64,000 nucleotides of DNA from contig CM114273.1 in the NCBI GenBank assembly GCA_050084515.1, positions 6,696,001 to 6,760,000 on the forward strand, read 5' to 3'. This DNA comes from Blasia pusilla (lineage: Eukaryota; Marchantiophyta; Marchantiopsida; Blasiales). A program made the translations under genes and the position numbers. The notes under the pieces were generated by a model. It was not told the origin of the DNA. It saw only the letters and a program-made list of their open reading frames with translations, and did not search any database. The stretch's first letter is position 1, and each line of letters begins with the position of its first letter. This document shows positions 11,527 to 22,669 of the stretch, in pieces.

Positions 11527-11654
11527 TGGAGATATTTTAGTATTTCTTGTCTCATTATTTGGATGCCATGAGTTAGTATGGGATCGTGCGTGTTTGTGTG
11601 TGTGTTCGGTGACAACCATGTATGTTGTATAGCGATGTGTATGCGCACGACAAC
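11527..11654 (+). repeat. Conserved ~128-bp block directly before the 3' LTR (block A)
   Basis: It follows a short purine run (AAAGGGCGA, possible polypurine tract) and ends TATGCGCACGACAAC against the LTR. It recurs before the 3' LTR of copy 2 (33213-33340), and again after the LTR here (12168-12294). A related ending is seen at 14848-14891. Its position after the purine run is odd, because the LTR itself would be expected there. Confidence 0.75.
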
Positions 11655-12167
11655 TGTCACGTCTTTTAGGATAGATCAGTGAGATCTAGTAGAGTGCCTT
11701 GGTGAGTAGTAAAGGACAGGCTCAGTAGGTCAAGGATGACCTGCTGAGGCCTCAAAAAACCTGAGAGAGCAGGTTTCCTCTTTGTTTCGGCTCATTTGGA
11801 GGCATATTGAGGAACTTACTATTTTAGATAAGTATCATTTTGAGTATATGATCAACTTTTTATTTTTGTTAAGTGTCCCTTGACCTCCTACATCAGGTCA
11901 AGAGCCAAAGAGGTGACTTGGGAGAATAGGTTACCATGGAGAGAGCTTGGGAGAGGGGAGGGGTATACCTCAAGGAGAGAGAGCTTGAGAGCTCATTCTC
12001 TCTTTGTTGAACCTCTTGGCATAAGGCGGCGGAGCTATGGTCCCTTGCCTTCTAACTGTAACCCAAGCCTCTCATTAAGAGAGTGGGTTGATTTGACATT
12101 AGAGAGAGTGCACACCTTTGAGAGCTATGGTGTGAGATGGTATAGAGAGAGATTGGATCTTACTTTA
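11655..12167 (+). repeat. 3' LTR of gypsy copy 1
   Basis: Matches the LTR at 3055-3567 along its length up to GGATCTTACTTTA, after which block A begins again instead of the expected CA end. Confidence 0.85.
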
Positions 12168-12294
12168 TTTGAGATATTGTAGTACTTCTTGTCTCGTTGT
12201 TTGGATGTCATGAGTTAGTATGGGATCGTGCGTGTTTGTGTGGGTGTTTGGTGACAGCGATGTATGTTCTGTAGCGATGTGTATGCGCACGACA
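12168..12294 (+). repeat. Second copy of block A, after the 3' LTR
   Basis: Nearly the same as 11527-11654, and by eye closer to the copy 2 version (33213-33340). It ends CGCACGACA and is followed by CTCT, matching the CTCT in front of 3055. Confidence 0.7.
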
Positions 12295-12298
12295 CTCT

Positions 12299-12806
12299 CC
12301 ATGTCTTATATTGAATCTCAATTGCCTAAATTTATATGGATGAATCAAATGATTCTTTGCAGAAATATGAAAATAATCTTTTACATATAACTAATCACCT
12401 TGTGAATCTTATGGGTTCACAGTGTAATAACTACTTTCATCATCTATTGAATTTTCACTTTGCATGACTTGGCCTAGCCTATTAAAAAACCCCTATTACA
12501 TGGTCCAAACACGTAATGATATGATAGTACATAAGATGATGGGAATCCAAAAAAATTCCAAAATATAGAGCAATTAAATTACTTTAGTCAAACCTCTTTA
12601 GAAATATGTTTAGCAATGTTATCTATATTTGCTTCACTTATACGTTCTCTTTCTATGTAGAAAGATACCACATGACCATCAGACACCATGAGATGCATGA
12701 CACATTTCATTATTTGTGGAAACACTATGAATTAAATTATGCTTGGATTTGAAGATGGAGAGGGAGGAATAGACATCATAATCTTAACTATACAAGTAGA
12801 TATAGA
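12299..12806. other. AT-rich intergenic DNA, nothing recognised
   Basis: No coding frame, RNA gene or repeat that I can name. Confidence 0.5.
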
Positions 12807-13904
12807 CAAGGTTGCATGTGGACAAAGTCCGTGTCCATGGACTTATGTCCATCCTATGGAAGGACTTGTCCGTATGGGCCCCACCTTTTCCTTCTTTCTC
12901 ATTTCCCTTACTTGCCTTTGTGTTCCATACTCCCCCATTTCTTCCTCCCTCCACCTCCACTCCCTCCTCCCTCATTGTTGCTCTCTTCCTTGCCTTTCTT
13001 TCCATCATGGATTAAAAGTGTGGGTCCCACCTCTCGGAACTCATGTCCATCCTAAGGAAGGACTTGTCCGTTTTTGTGCAACCATGGATATAAATTATCA
13101 TTTAGATAAGGAATTGCATCAGCCTTGAGTTGAAGTACGACTTGGATGCAGAAAAACTATTTAATCAAGCCATGTAATTAAATAGTGGAAAAACCAAAGG
13201 CCGGCAGCAAGGGTGTTGCCTATTTTGGGGAATCTTGACCTATTCTTTAAATTTTACATTTGGAAGTTTTAAAGTTTTCACTTGTTATAGTCATATAGTT
13301 AAACTAATCCAAGGTTCATGTGAATATTGGATATGGAATTTTTGAGGTAATTTATAAAATATTTAGGTTTCTTGTTTCAATGTGGGTAAGAAAATATCAA
13401 TGATGGGATGTCCAATCGAAAACTAGGGATTGCATTTTTGGGGAATTTTTTTTAATTAACAAATATTCACTTTATTCAAATCTAGTACTAATCGAGCTTG
13501 TCCCAAAATTTTAATTATTGGGGCATTATATGTAGAATTCCTAGCGTAGCAGACTTTAAGTTTCAAAAGAATTCCTTGGATGATCAAGCTAGTGCGCACA
13601 AAAACGGACAAGTCCTTCCTTAGGATGGATATGGATAGACAAATCTAGACATGTCCATGGACATGAGTTCTAAGAGGTGGGACCCTCACTTTTAGTCCAT
13701 CATGGAAGGCAAGGCAAGGAAGAGAGCACCAATGAGGAAGGAGGGAGTGGAAGTGGAGGGAGGAAGAAATGGGGGAGTATGGAACACAAAGGCAAGTAAG
13801 GGGAATGAGAAAGAAAGGAAAGGTGGGGCATGTCCAAAGGACGGACATAAGTCCACGGACATGGACATGTCCACGCACACGGAATTTATCCATATTCAAC
13901 CTTG
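12807..13904. mobile_element. Foldback-type element with ~275-310 bp inverted arms
   Basis: The left arm (12807-13080, CAAGGTTG...TTTTTGTGCA) is repeated as its reverse complement in the right arm (13593-13904, GCGCACAAAAACGG...CAACCTTG). The ~510-bp centre is AT-rich with no coding frame. Within the arms a short motif around GGACATGTCC / GTCCATGGAC recurs several times. The two arms' antisense frames look protein-like only because they are the same sequence read twice. No clear target-site duplication is visible. This fits a non-autonomous long-TIR DNA transposon (Mutator-like or foldback). Confidence 0.85.
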
Positions 13905-14891
13905 CCCACTAACCCTAGGATGAATAGGCGTGAGGCTTATAGTTGAGGGACCCGCGGATGTGAGCGTGTAGCGTTATCGAAGGCTGTCGCTGGACAAGTA
14001 AGGAGGAAGAAAGAGCCTGACCGAAGGGAGGATCAAGGGTCCCTCCATAGGGATGCAAGAGCAGGGCTCGGTTGCATAGGGCTACGTCTCCACCAAGATA
14101 GAATCATTATGACTCCAAAGATATAGGAGGATCTTAGCGACCTTGCCCTCCCTCCTCCCCCCTTAGACAAAGAAGCATGGAGCCTACGGGTGCAGCCAAT
14201 GGAATTCATACGGGAAGTAGAGTGGCATAGGGCCGGAGTTAGTTCCGTATTAAGGGACTCGGGAGGTAGTGGTTGCAGACGGGAGCTTCATCAACGGGGT
14301 TAGTCGGGGTAAGGAAAGACACGTGAGTGCGTTGGCTAGGTTGTTGGTAAAGCGGGTTATCAAAGAGAGATGGACGGAACTTGAGCAGTAGATAGGGAGG
14401 TAGTAAGGAAGTAGCCGACAGATGGAAGAGGTACGGCACTTCCAAGGAAGCAAAGACACATAAGGGTTGACGGACCACCTAGGGTGGCATGGCGTGGGAC
14501 GGACGGAGTAAATACGTGATTATGCGGTTGGGATTCGGGTATGGTTGAGCTTTGCTAGATGGTTGAACTAGGCTACGTGGTGACGGGCTGAACATGGTAG
14601 GCCTGTTTGACGGGTTTGCGATTTGGGATGGGATCTGCCGCCTTAAGAGTCATTGATAGAGTTCTGACTGATGAGCTTTGTGGCAATCAAGGTCGAGATG
14701 GGTGATCGACATCGACTGTTTCCAACAAAGTGCTAGGGAGGGTTGTGTGGTCTCGATGTGTCTACGTGAGTGTATTTTGTTTATGGGTGGATTGACCCAT
14801 GTGCTGGAAAGATCAATGTTGTGTCGTGTGTAGATGTGAATAATGTGAACAACGATGTGCATTGTGTAGCAATATGTATGCACACAACAAC
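13905..14891. other. GC-richer block ending like block A; possible retroelement remnant
   Basis: Its last ~45 bases (14848-14891, AACGATGTGCATTGTGTAGC then ATGCACACAACAAC) resemble the end of block A of the gypsy elements. The rest does not match the gypsy copies in this window. No coding frame is convincing. Confidence 0.4.
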
Positions 14892-16213
14892 TTGTCTATA
14901 CGTATGGAGAACTAAATTCTCTATGGCATATACTCAAGGCCAAATGACATATTTTATTATTAATTACTTGATTTTTTATGCCTTCTTTTCCTTCATTTTC
15001 AATATGGATTATTAGACTAGGATCATGTATTCCCATAAATTCCTTATTTCGTGCTCAATGGGTTCACGCATCCTCTTCTATCCATGGTGCCTCTTTCAAG
15101 ATCTCCTTGTAATCAAAGAAACTAGAATGCTTGAAAAGCATCTATTAGCTTTGATCTCTTGATTATCTCCTAAATCCTTTCACTACCCAGTAGACTCTTA
15201 AAGATCATATTTCTTACCCATCACAACTAATTTTGTATGAGAATTTTTTTGATTTGGTTTTTTGTGACTAAGGAAAATGGAGATCTCATGCGAAGATGCG
15301 TGATGCTTACGTCACCCTCTCTTTTGGAATCTTACTTAAAAATTTTTTTATTGAATATTCAGATACAAATGTTAAACTTTTCATCAAAAAATTCTCCTCC
15401 TCTGTCGTTTAATGTCATAAATTTCTATATGTCGTTATCCATTTAATGGATCCTAAAACTTATGTTTGTGTATTGTGTTCACACCAAAACTAATATTGAA
15501 TTTTGTGTTCCAAACTTAGACTTGAAATGTTTTTTGTGCCAGATCTTGAAGTTGAATCCGCCCCACCCTAGAAGAAGATAGATCCCACTATGAATCGTAA
15601 ACCATTAAACTATATGGTATCTTATTATTATGGGATATTGAAGCAAACACCCTTCAACCACACATTTGGCATGGCCCATTGCACCCTCCACAAAATCTCT
15701 TTTTAAATAACAAATTCATAATGGACACATAAGTGACTATGGCAAGTTTAGATGCATATTATAAATCCCTTGCCACATTGACCCTTTCTCATACCACCAT
15801 GTGCTCAATATCCATTTCGACCACTTATACCCTATATTTTTCAGAATTAAGTTAATGTCCATTCAGTGGAGGAAGGAGAGTGTGATTTTGATCCAAGATT
15901 CCTCAGACAAAGGCATCCCCCTCCAAAATACGTAGAATCAACTTCAACCTCGGTGAAAAATCCAAAATCCCATGAGCTTTTGTAATGGGTCAAGAAGGCT
16001 CTCTACTAAAGAGTTCTCTCTATATCAAGTTGAGTAAAGTTTACATTTAGTCTTGGCTTTGTTTTGAAAGTTTTTGATACTTTTCAATAGGTTATAGGCC
16101 AATGAATTATGTGCATGGCTTGTTCTAGATAGTTTGTGTATATTATAGTTATTATGTCAATTTTTTCCTAGTGTGTTCCTAGTCTTTTCCTTTCGCATAT
16201 GTGTGTTCCCACA
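14892..16213. other. AT-rich stretch; probable copia upstream region at its right end
   Basis: Short frames only. The ~200 bases before 16214 precede a copia-type gag start and may be its leader. I see no intact gene. Confidence 0.4.
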
Positions 16214-16488
16214 ATGGCTCATCCTTCAAGGGAGAAGATGTCGATTGAGAAGTTGGATGAAAAGAATTACTCTTTATGGCAAACTCCCATAAAGAGTAAT
16301 GAAATATAATTTATGAAAAGGTGCCATGAAATATTATTTATAACCAAAAAAGAGTTTAATTATGTCAAAAATACATCTTTGAAATGAGGATGGTTGTTTG
16401 GAGGTACGATCATAAATAAGTTTTGCAATGACGAACTCAATTTATGCATATATGCAAATATGAAACCACAAAAGAGATGTGGGATACT
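16214..16488 (+). pseudogene. Ty1/copia gag fragment
   Basis: ATG at 16214 gives MAHPSREKMSIEKLDEKNYS then LWQ, the typical start of copia Gag (the KLxxxNYSLW pattern). After stops and shifts it ends TTKEMWDT, another copia Gag landmark (AKEMWD), where the diverged gypsy LTR abuts it. It is only about 90 residues and has in-frame stops. Confidence 0.7.
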
Positions 16489-16920
16489 TGTCATGTCTTT
16501 TATAGTGGAACAATGAATTCTGTTGTGACACTTTGGTAGAGACTGTAGGTTGAGTCTAGTAGGTCATGGATGTCCTATTGGGGAATAGGGTAACCTATTG
16601 AAATAGGTTTCCTCTTTGTTCGGGCCCATTTGGGATTCATGTGAGGAACTTACTATTTTGAGTACTTTGGATTTCTATTTATGTAAAGTGGCTCTTGGCC
16701 CACTATTAAAAATTTAGGATTGAGTTGATGACATGCGTACACAATTCACTAGGGGAAGAACTTGGGGAGAGAGAGTATACCTCAAGGAGAATGAGCTTGG
16801 TGAGCTTATTCTCTCCTTGTTGAATCTCTTGAGCATAAGGGGGGGGAGCTATGGTATTCCTAGCCTCATGATTAAACCCATTCCCTTGCCATGAGATTGG
16901 GTTTGAGAGAGAGAAGTAAA
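16489..16920 (+). repeat. Diverged relative of the gypsy LTR
   Basis: Begins TGTCATGTCTTTTA, like the LTRs of copies 1-3, and keeps the same order of landmarks: TCTAGTAGGTCA, GAACTTACTATTTT, TATACCTCAAGGAGA, GAGCTTATTCTCTC and the AAGG..GGGAGCTATGG block. Many substitutions mark it as an older or sister subfamily. It sits exactly at the broken end of a copia gag, so it probably inserted there. No internal gypsy region follows, so it is a solo or truncated LTR. Confidence 0.75.
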
Positions 16921-17137
16921 AAAAAAAGGATTTCTAGTCCATCAGAAGCGGACGTGGCTTATGGGACCTCTTCCAGATATATGATCTTGCCATCGCATCT
17001 AACAAACACCCTCACATCTAGATTTCACACGTTTTTATTCGAGATTACGATGGAGGAGATTTTATTTTTTAATGAAGGTCTAGAATTCTTGACCTGAAGC
17101 ATAGTCAAGGCACACGCACATGAAAGGCACAAGCTGT

Positions 17138-17952
<815 letters not shown>

Positions 17953-18180
17953 TACTAGAAGAAATGTGTGGTTTTTATGACTAGGCTATAAATGACTCAC
18001 CGAAAGAATGACTCAAATCATGACTAAAATGGTTGAGTCATCAAATTTATGTTCATGCAACTCACGTGGTTATCTGCTTATGACTAAAGCAGTTATCAAT
18101 ATCCTTTAGTCAAGACTAGTCGTACTTGTTTCACTTGTCTAGTAATACCTAGTCATAAACAACGACTAATGTGCTTAAGT
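17953..18180 (+). repeat. Left terminal and subterminal repeats of the CACTA element
   Basis: The terminal inverted repeat is followed by about ten copies of short motifs such as ATGACTAAA, TAGTCAT and GAGTCAT in both orientations. These are the usual binding sites for a CACTA subterminal-binding protein. Confidence 0.85.
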
Positions 18181-18229
18181 AGTCCATGCTCCATTGTTAA
18201 GGGGTTTTTTGTTGTTGTTGGGATATATA

Positions 18230-19850
18230 CCATGCATTTCTTGGCTGTGGGTACCGATGCCCCTCTGGAAAACCATTATTGATTTTTGGACCATATTAAG
18301 GGGGGTGGAAAGGTGTTCCAAAAGAGGAAGATGGCATTGAGTATGAATATTTTAACTCTTGTGGCATTTTCATGTTAACATGCTTTTAACATTTCCTACA
18401 ACCATTAGATGGTGGTGAAACTTGCCACAAGCCTTGTGATTAAATCCCCCCACAATTTCAACGAGAAGGAGGAGGGGAGAAAATGATGGCTCGAGAAGGA
18501 ATACGAGGACTTTGACCAGTCTTGTTCTAAGGCGTTGTATCATTTTCGTGGTAATATGGTGATAACTTTTCTTTCTATCATTGCATGTTAATGAATATTT
18601 GGCCTCGCCTTGCCAATAAGTTCCTCCCCATTTTCAACGGTGTAGATCTGACATGGAAGATCCCATACTAATACCAAAAATCAAAAGCCTTAATTAGGGT
18701 TTACGGTTTTTAATTCCATGTGTGAGTGGTCATTTGCACTTTTTTCTTTTGCCATGTATTCCTAGGGTTGGGTGCTCCCCAGGGAAAAGTATCATGATTT
18801 TTGGACTCTTGGCTGAGGAGGAGGGGAGAAAATGATGGATCAAGAAGGAATACGAGGACTTTGAGTAGTCTCGTTCCACAAGTGTTCTATCATTTTCACG
18901 GTAACATGATGAAATCTTTTATTTCCACCATTGGATGTTGATAAAACTTTGGCAAAGCCTTTCCAATACGTTCTTCCACGTCTTCAACGGTGCAGATCTG
19001 CTATTACAGATCCCATACTAATACCAAAAATCAAAAGCCTTAATTAGGGTTTACGGTTTTTAATTCCATGTGTGAGTGGTCATTTGCACTTTTTTCTTTT
19101 GCCATGTATTCCTAGGGTTGGGTTGCTCCCCAGGGAAAAGTATCATGATTTTTGGACTCTTGGCTGAGGAGGAGGGGAGAAAATGATGGATCAAGAAGGA
19201 GGACGAGGACTTTGAGTAGTCTTGTTCCAAAGTGTTCTATCATTTTCACGGTAACATGATGAAATCTTTTATTTCCACCATTGGATGTTGATAAAACTTT
19301 GGCAAAGCCTTGCCAATACGTTCTTCCACGTCTTCAACGGTGCAGATCTGCTATTACAGATCCCATACTAATACCAAAAATCAAGAGCCTTAATTAGGGT
19401 TTACGGTTTTTAATTCCAGGTTTGAGGAGTCATCTGTAATTTTTTCGTTTCCCCTGTGTTCCTGGGGTGTGGGTGCCCCTATGGGAAAAGTCTCATGATT
19501 TTTGGACTCATGGGTGATGGGGAGGGGAGAAAATGGTGGATCGAGAAGGAAGACGATCGCGAGGACTTCATGTAGTCTTGTTCCAAACCATCTTGTCATT
19601 TTCATGGTAACATGGTGATAAATTTTTCTTTGCACCATTGGATGGTGATGAATATTTTCTTTATCATTTTCATTAAATCGTTCCATATCTTCAACGGTTT
19701 AGCTCTGCCATTTAAGACCCCTTATTGGCGGACACCTCCTTTGGGGTTTTCGATTTTTAAATCTATGTGTGAGTGGTCATTTCAAGTTTTTTCTTTTCCC
19801 TTTTGATCCTCATGCTGGGGTGCCCCTCTGGTCAAAGTTTCGGCACACAC
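18230..19850. repeat. Tandem array of ~350-bp units inside the CACTA element
   Basis: The landmark GAGGGGAGAAAATG occurs at about 18472, 18821, 19172 and 19522, spacing 349, 351 and 350 bp. Each unit has ATGATTTTTGGACTC before it and CTTAATTAGGGTTTACGG after it. A more diverged partial unit leads the array (about 18230-18470). Units at 18821 and 19172 are almost identical, so the array expanded recently. It is not coding. Confidence 0.9.
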
Positions 19851-19995
19851 GAGGAAAGCGTTCGGATCTATTTGCAAAATGGACGATGCGACAAAACACT
19901 AGGGTGCGTATTTTGTACTCCTGATTGTAACCACGTCAATGTGGCCGATTTGACGTTGAGAGTGAAAACTATATAAGTTTGGTTGCCCATATCTA

Positions 19996-20020
19996 TTGTC
20001 AAAGGGCTCTTCTTGTAGTG
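19996..20020 (-). other. Second CACTA-like terminus (possible nested element end)
   Basis: Read on the minus strand this is CACTACAAGAAGAGC, the common CACTACAAGAA end of plant CACTA elements. It lies just right of the 350-bp array. No matching left end was found, so it may be a truncated nested copy. Confidence 0.4.
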
Positions 20021-20369
20021 AGATGGATCCTAGGTGGCATTGCTGGTAATATCCTAGGTTGATGTGGCATATTTAGTCCTAGGTGGCTTGCTGCGTCAGA
20101 GCGGGCATGGGAGGGAATGGACACCCGTATACAAACGTTTGGTGTTTGGTGCCCAAGTAAGGTGTGTTGTGTTTGGCGGGAGAGAGTGTGCACTCGAGTG
20201 GGATGGTCGGAGTTTCTCCAAGAGTGGGAAGTTCAAAGATTAGGGGATTGGGGAGGTCAGGAGGCTGAGAACAATTTGTTGTGAGCGTTGTGAAGACTTT
20301 ACGCCTAGACCGCAAGCTCGAGTTTGTTTCAAGACTCTTCTCTCTGAAGATTGTTTCATCTTCTCGGTT

Positions 20370-20514
<145 letters not shown>

Positions 20515-20673
20515 GCAACATCTGGAAGAGCCTTGCAAAATGACGTTCAACTTCTTCTCGGACTTCAAAGATCGCTCCTCTCTGCAATGTTGTCTTGCTA
20601 TTGACCCGAGCATGTCCGAATAGCTTGGTGGCTCCGAAGGTTGAAACTTCCTACGATGTACCGGTGTTGAAAC

Positions 20674-21053
20674 TAGACCTACACTTTGTCGTAGGCGCTC
20701 TTCATCTACAAACCACTCATCGTTCACTTTGCTGACACTCCACTTGAAGTATCGCAGGAGAATACCAGCTTCAGTCCTTGACAGGGAAAGGAAATTTGTG
20801 ATTTTGGTCATCGCTTCTTCTTGTCGCTGGCGAATGTCCCTCTCATTGAGAATTGTGTAATTGGACTGAGGAAGCCTAGAACTCACATGAACGTCAAGTA
20901 AAGGGAATCATCGAAACCGTAGTCCAGCTCATCATCGTCATCATCAGTGCCAATGGTATTCTCACTCGCCTTGTCGTCCTCTTCATTCATATCATAGAAG
21001 TCCCTGTCTGATGTTCCATACCAAACATCATGCATTTCATCTTCGGAGTCCAT
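20674..21053 (-). pseudogene. Captured N-terminal fragment of an Ariadne-type RBR E3 ubiquitin ligase gene
   Basis: On the minus strand, ATG at 21053 starts an acidic N-terminus (MDSEDEMHDVWYGTSD, then DDDDELDYGFDD). After a frame change near 20886 comes SNYTILNERDIRQRQEE, then LSLSRTEAGILLRYFKWS and VNDEWFVDEERLRQSVGL, ending at about 20674. These match the N-terminal UBA-like part of plant ARI proteins (NYTIL..DIRQRQ, SVSxVxDEWFxDEE). The catalytic RING1-IBR-RING2 part is absent. It lies in the CACTA element and cannot make an active ligase; it could act as a source of antisense or small RNA against the parent gene. Confidence 0.82.
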
Positions 21054-21260
21054 CGAGAGCGTCGAGAGCGTTTAGGGCGTACGCCAAGGTGTCTCCAATT
21101 CTAGGCGGGAAGAAAGCTTTTCGAATTCGAGTGGAGGTAGTTTGGTTTCGATGATTCGAGTGGAGGTGGTTTGGGTGTTGGTGACTCCAAATAGATCTGA
21201 AAATCATGGTGTGACTGTTTAGAGTGATACCTTAGCCAATTATCGTCGATCATGTGGTGT

Positions 21261-21447
<187 letters not shown>

Positions 21448-21592
21448 GCAGGTGCCAAGCATTGTAGCCAGAATGAGACCGTTACAAAGTTTGAAGGATT
21501 GTTTTCTTTCTGTTGCACATCATTGGGTCTTTTGATGAGACTTGAGCTACAATGTGCACTTCTTTTCCACGATATAATGTAGAGCCCTAGTG

Positions 21593-22540
21593 CTAGTAAG
21601 TGAATCGAGGTGCATATGGAAGCGTTGGGATGTGTTTTCTTCTACTTTGAGGTTTAGAGTTGTGCAGTGCTCTCCAAACCTTGAAGTCCAAAAGTTGCTT
21701 TGGCTCCCATAAATTCTCCGTGATACTTAAAGTTGGAGCTAGCTGCAGGTTGTTACCAACCAAAAATGCATTCTTCAAGTGTTCCTCGAGTTGTACAAAC
21801 AGAGAATTCTTAGAGTCATGCTTTTCATGAAGCAGTTGTATTTGGCTAGTCATCTTGGCAATGTCCTCCCTCAATTGATCAATTTCAACATTTTTTTTCT
21901 CCACACTTCCTTGCAAACGGTCAAGCTTTGCAACAATTCCTTCATTTGTTGATAGAGCTCAAAATTTATTTGATGAATCGTGAGCTTGTTGACATCGTTG
22001 CCGCGTGAAAGTTATGCTGCCTTCAAAGAAGATTGCTTCTCCTCAATGACTTCCTTAAGATTTGCAACGTGCTCAGACAACTCTATTGCGTGTAATTGTA
22101 ACCTAGCCATAGATTCCAATTGGGCGTCCAATTATGATATTCTCACCTAACTTGACTGTATGTAAGCTTCAGTCTCTTTAGAACGTCCTACCCAAGCAAA
22201 AACAATATTTTCAGCTTTCCCAACTTCTTTTTGCTTTAGGTGCAAGAGCGCTTCTAGATTGAGAATTTTCTCAAATAGAATCTCAACTTGTTGATGAGCC
22301 CCTCTAAGACCAGTCAGTTAAGATTCCAATTCCACTATCTGCAACTGGCACTACTGCAACTCATTCTCAGTCTTCTCCAACTTTAATGCCAAGATTAAGT
22401 GCGATTCCTTCTCAGCCTCTATCCTACTTTGGGCATTCCTCAACTCCATACTAAGATGCATGGAAGTCGCCATCAAAACTTTGGCATCTTGACCAGCTAG
22501 GATTGCCTTAATAGGACATCACCACCTCTGAAACCAACCA
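21593..22540 (-). pseudogene. Captured coiled-coil gene fragment
   Basis: On the minus strand the translation is a heptad-rich helix broken by several stops, for example LSMELRNAQSRIEAEKES, then LEKTENELQ and LEALLHLKQKEVGKAENI, ending with an open frame of 107 residues (VEKKNVEIDQLREDIAKM). It resembles plant filament-like coiled-coil proteins, but I cannot name the family. It lies between the Ariadne and RSH fragments inside the CACTA element. Confidence 0.6.
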
Positions 22541-22669
22541 CTCAACTTTCTCCAATTATGATATTCTCACCTAACTTACAAAGACTTGGTTTCACAAGCA
22601 GATGAATCAAGTATATTTAAAGTAGTTTTTGTCTTTGTTTACATGTTTGAGCGATTCGGTATCGTTCGT

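Larger units (their letters stand above)
3055..12294 (+). mobile_element. Ty3/gypsy retrotransposon, copy 1, with methyltransferase and PHD domains
   Basis: The copy starts with the LTR TGTCATG at 3055 and carries gag, protease, a DNMT3-like methyltransferase, RT, RNase H, an integrase remnant and a PHD finger, all on the plus strand, followed by a second LTR at 11655. The 4-bp sequence CTCT lies just before 3055 and again at 12295-12298, a possible target-site duplication. Frames are interrupted by several stops and frameshifts. Compared with copies 2 and 3 it has lost part of gag (near 5804) and the integrase zinc finger plus most of the catalytic core (near 10560). The two LTRs differ at roughly one site in twelve over the first 160 bases by eye, so it is not a recent insertion. 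Confidence 0.93.

Noticed and set aside
3055-12294. Copy 1 as an active, autonomous element
   Set aside because: Stops in gag and protease, a broken MTase, and loss of the integrase core exclude this.
12784-13923. Protein-like frames in the foldback arms, similar on both strands
   Set aside because: The two arms are reverse complements, so the same non-coding sequence gives matching frames; there is no domain or start context.
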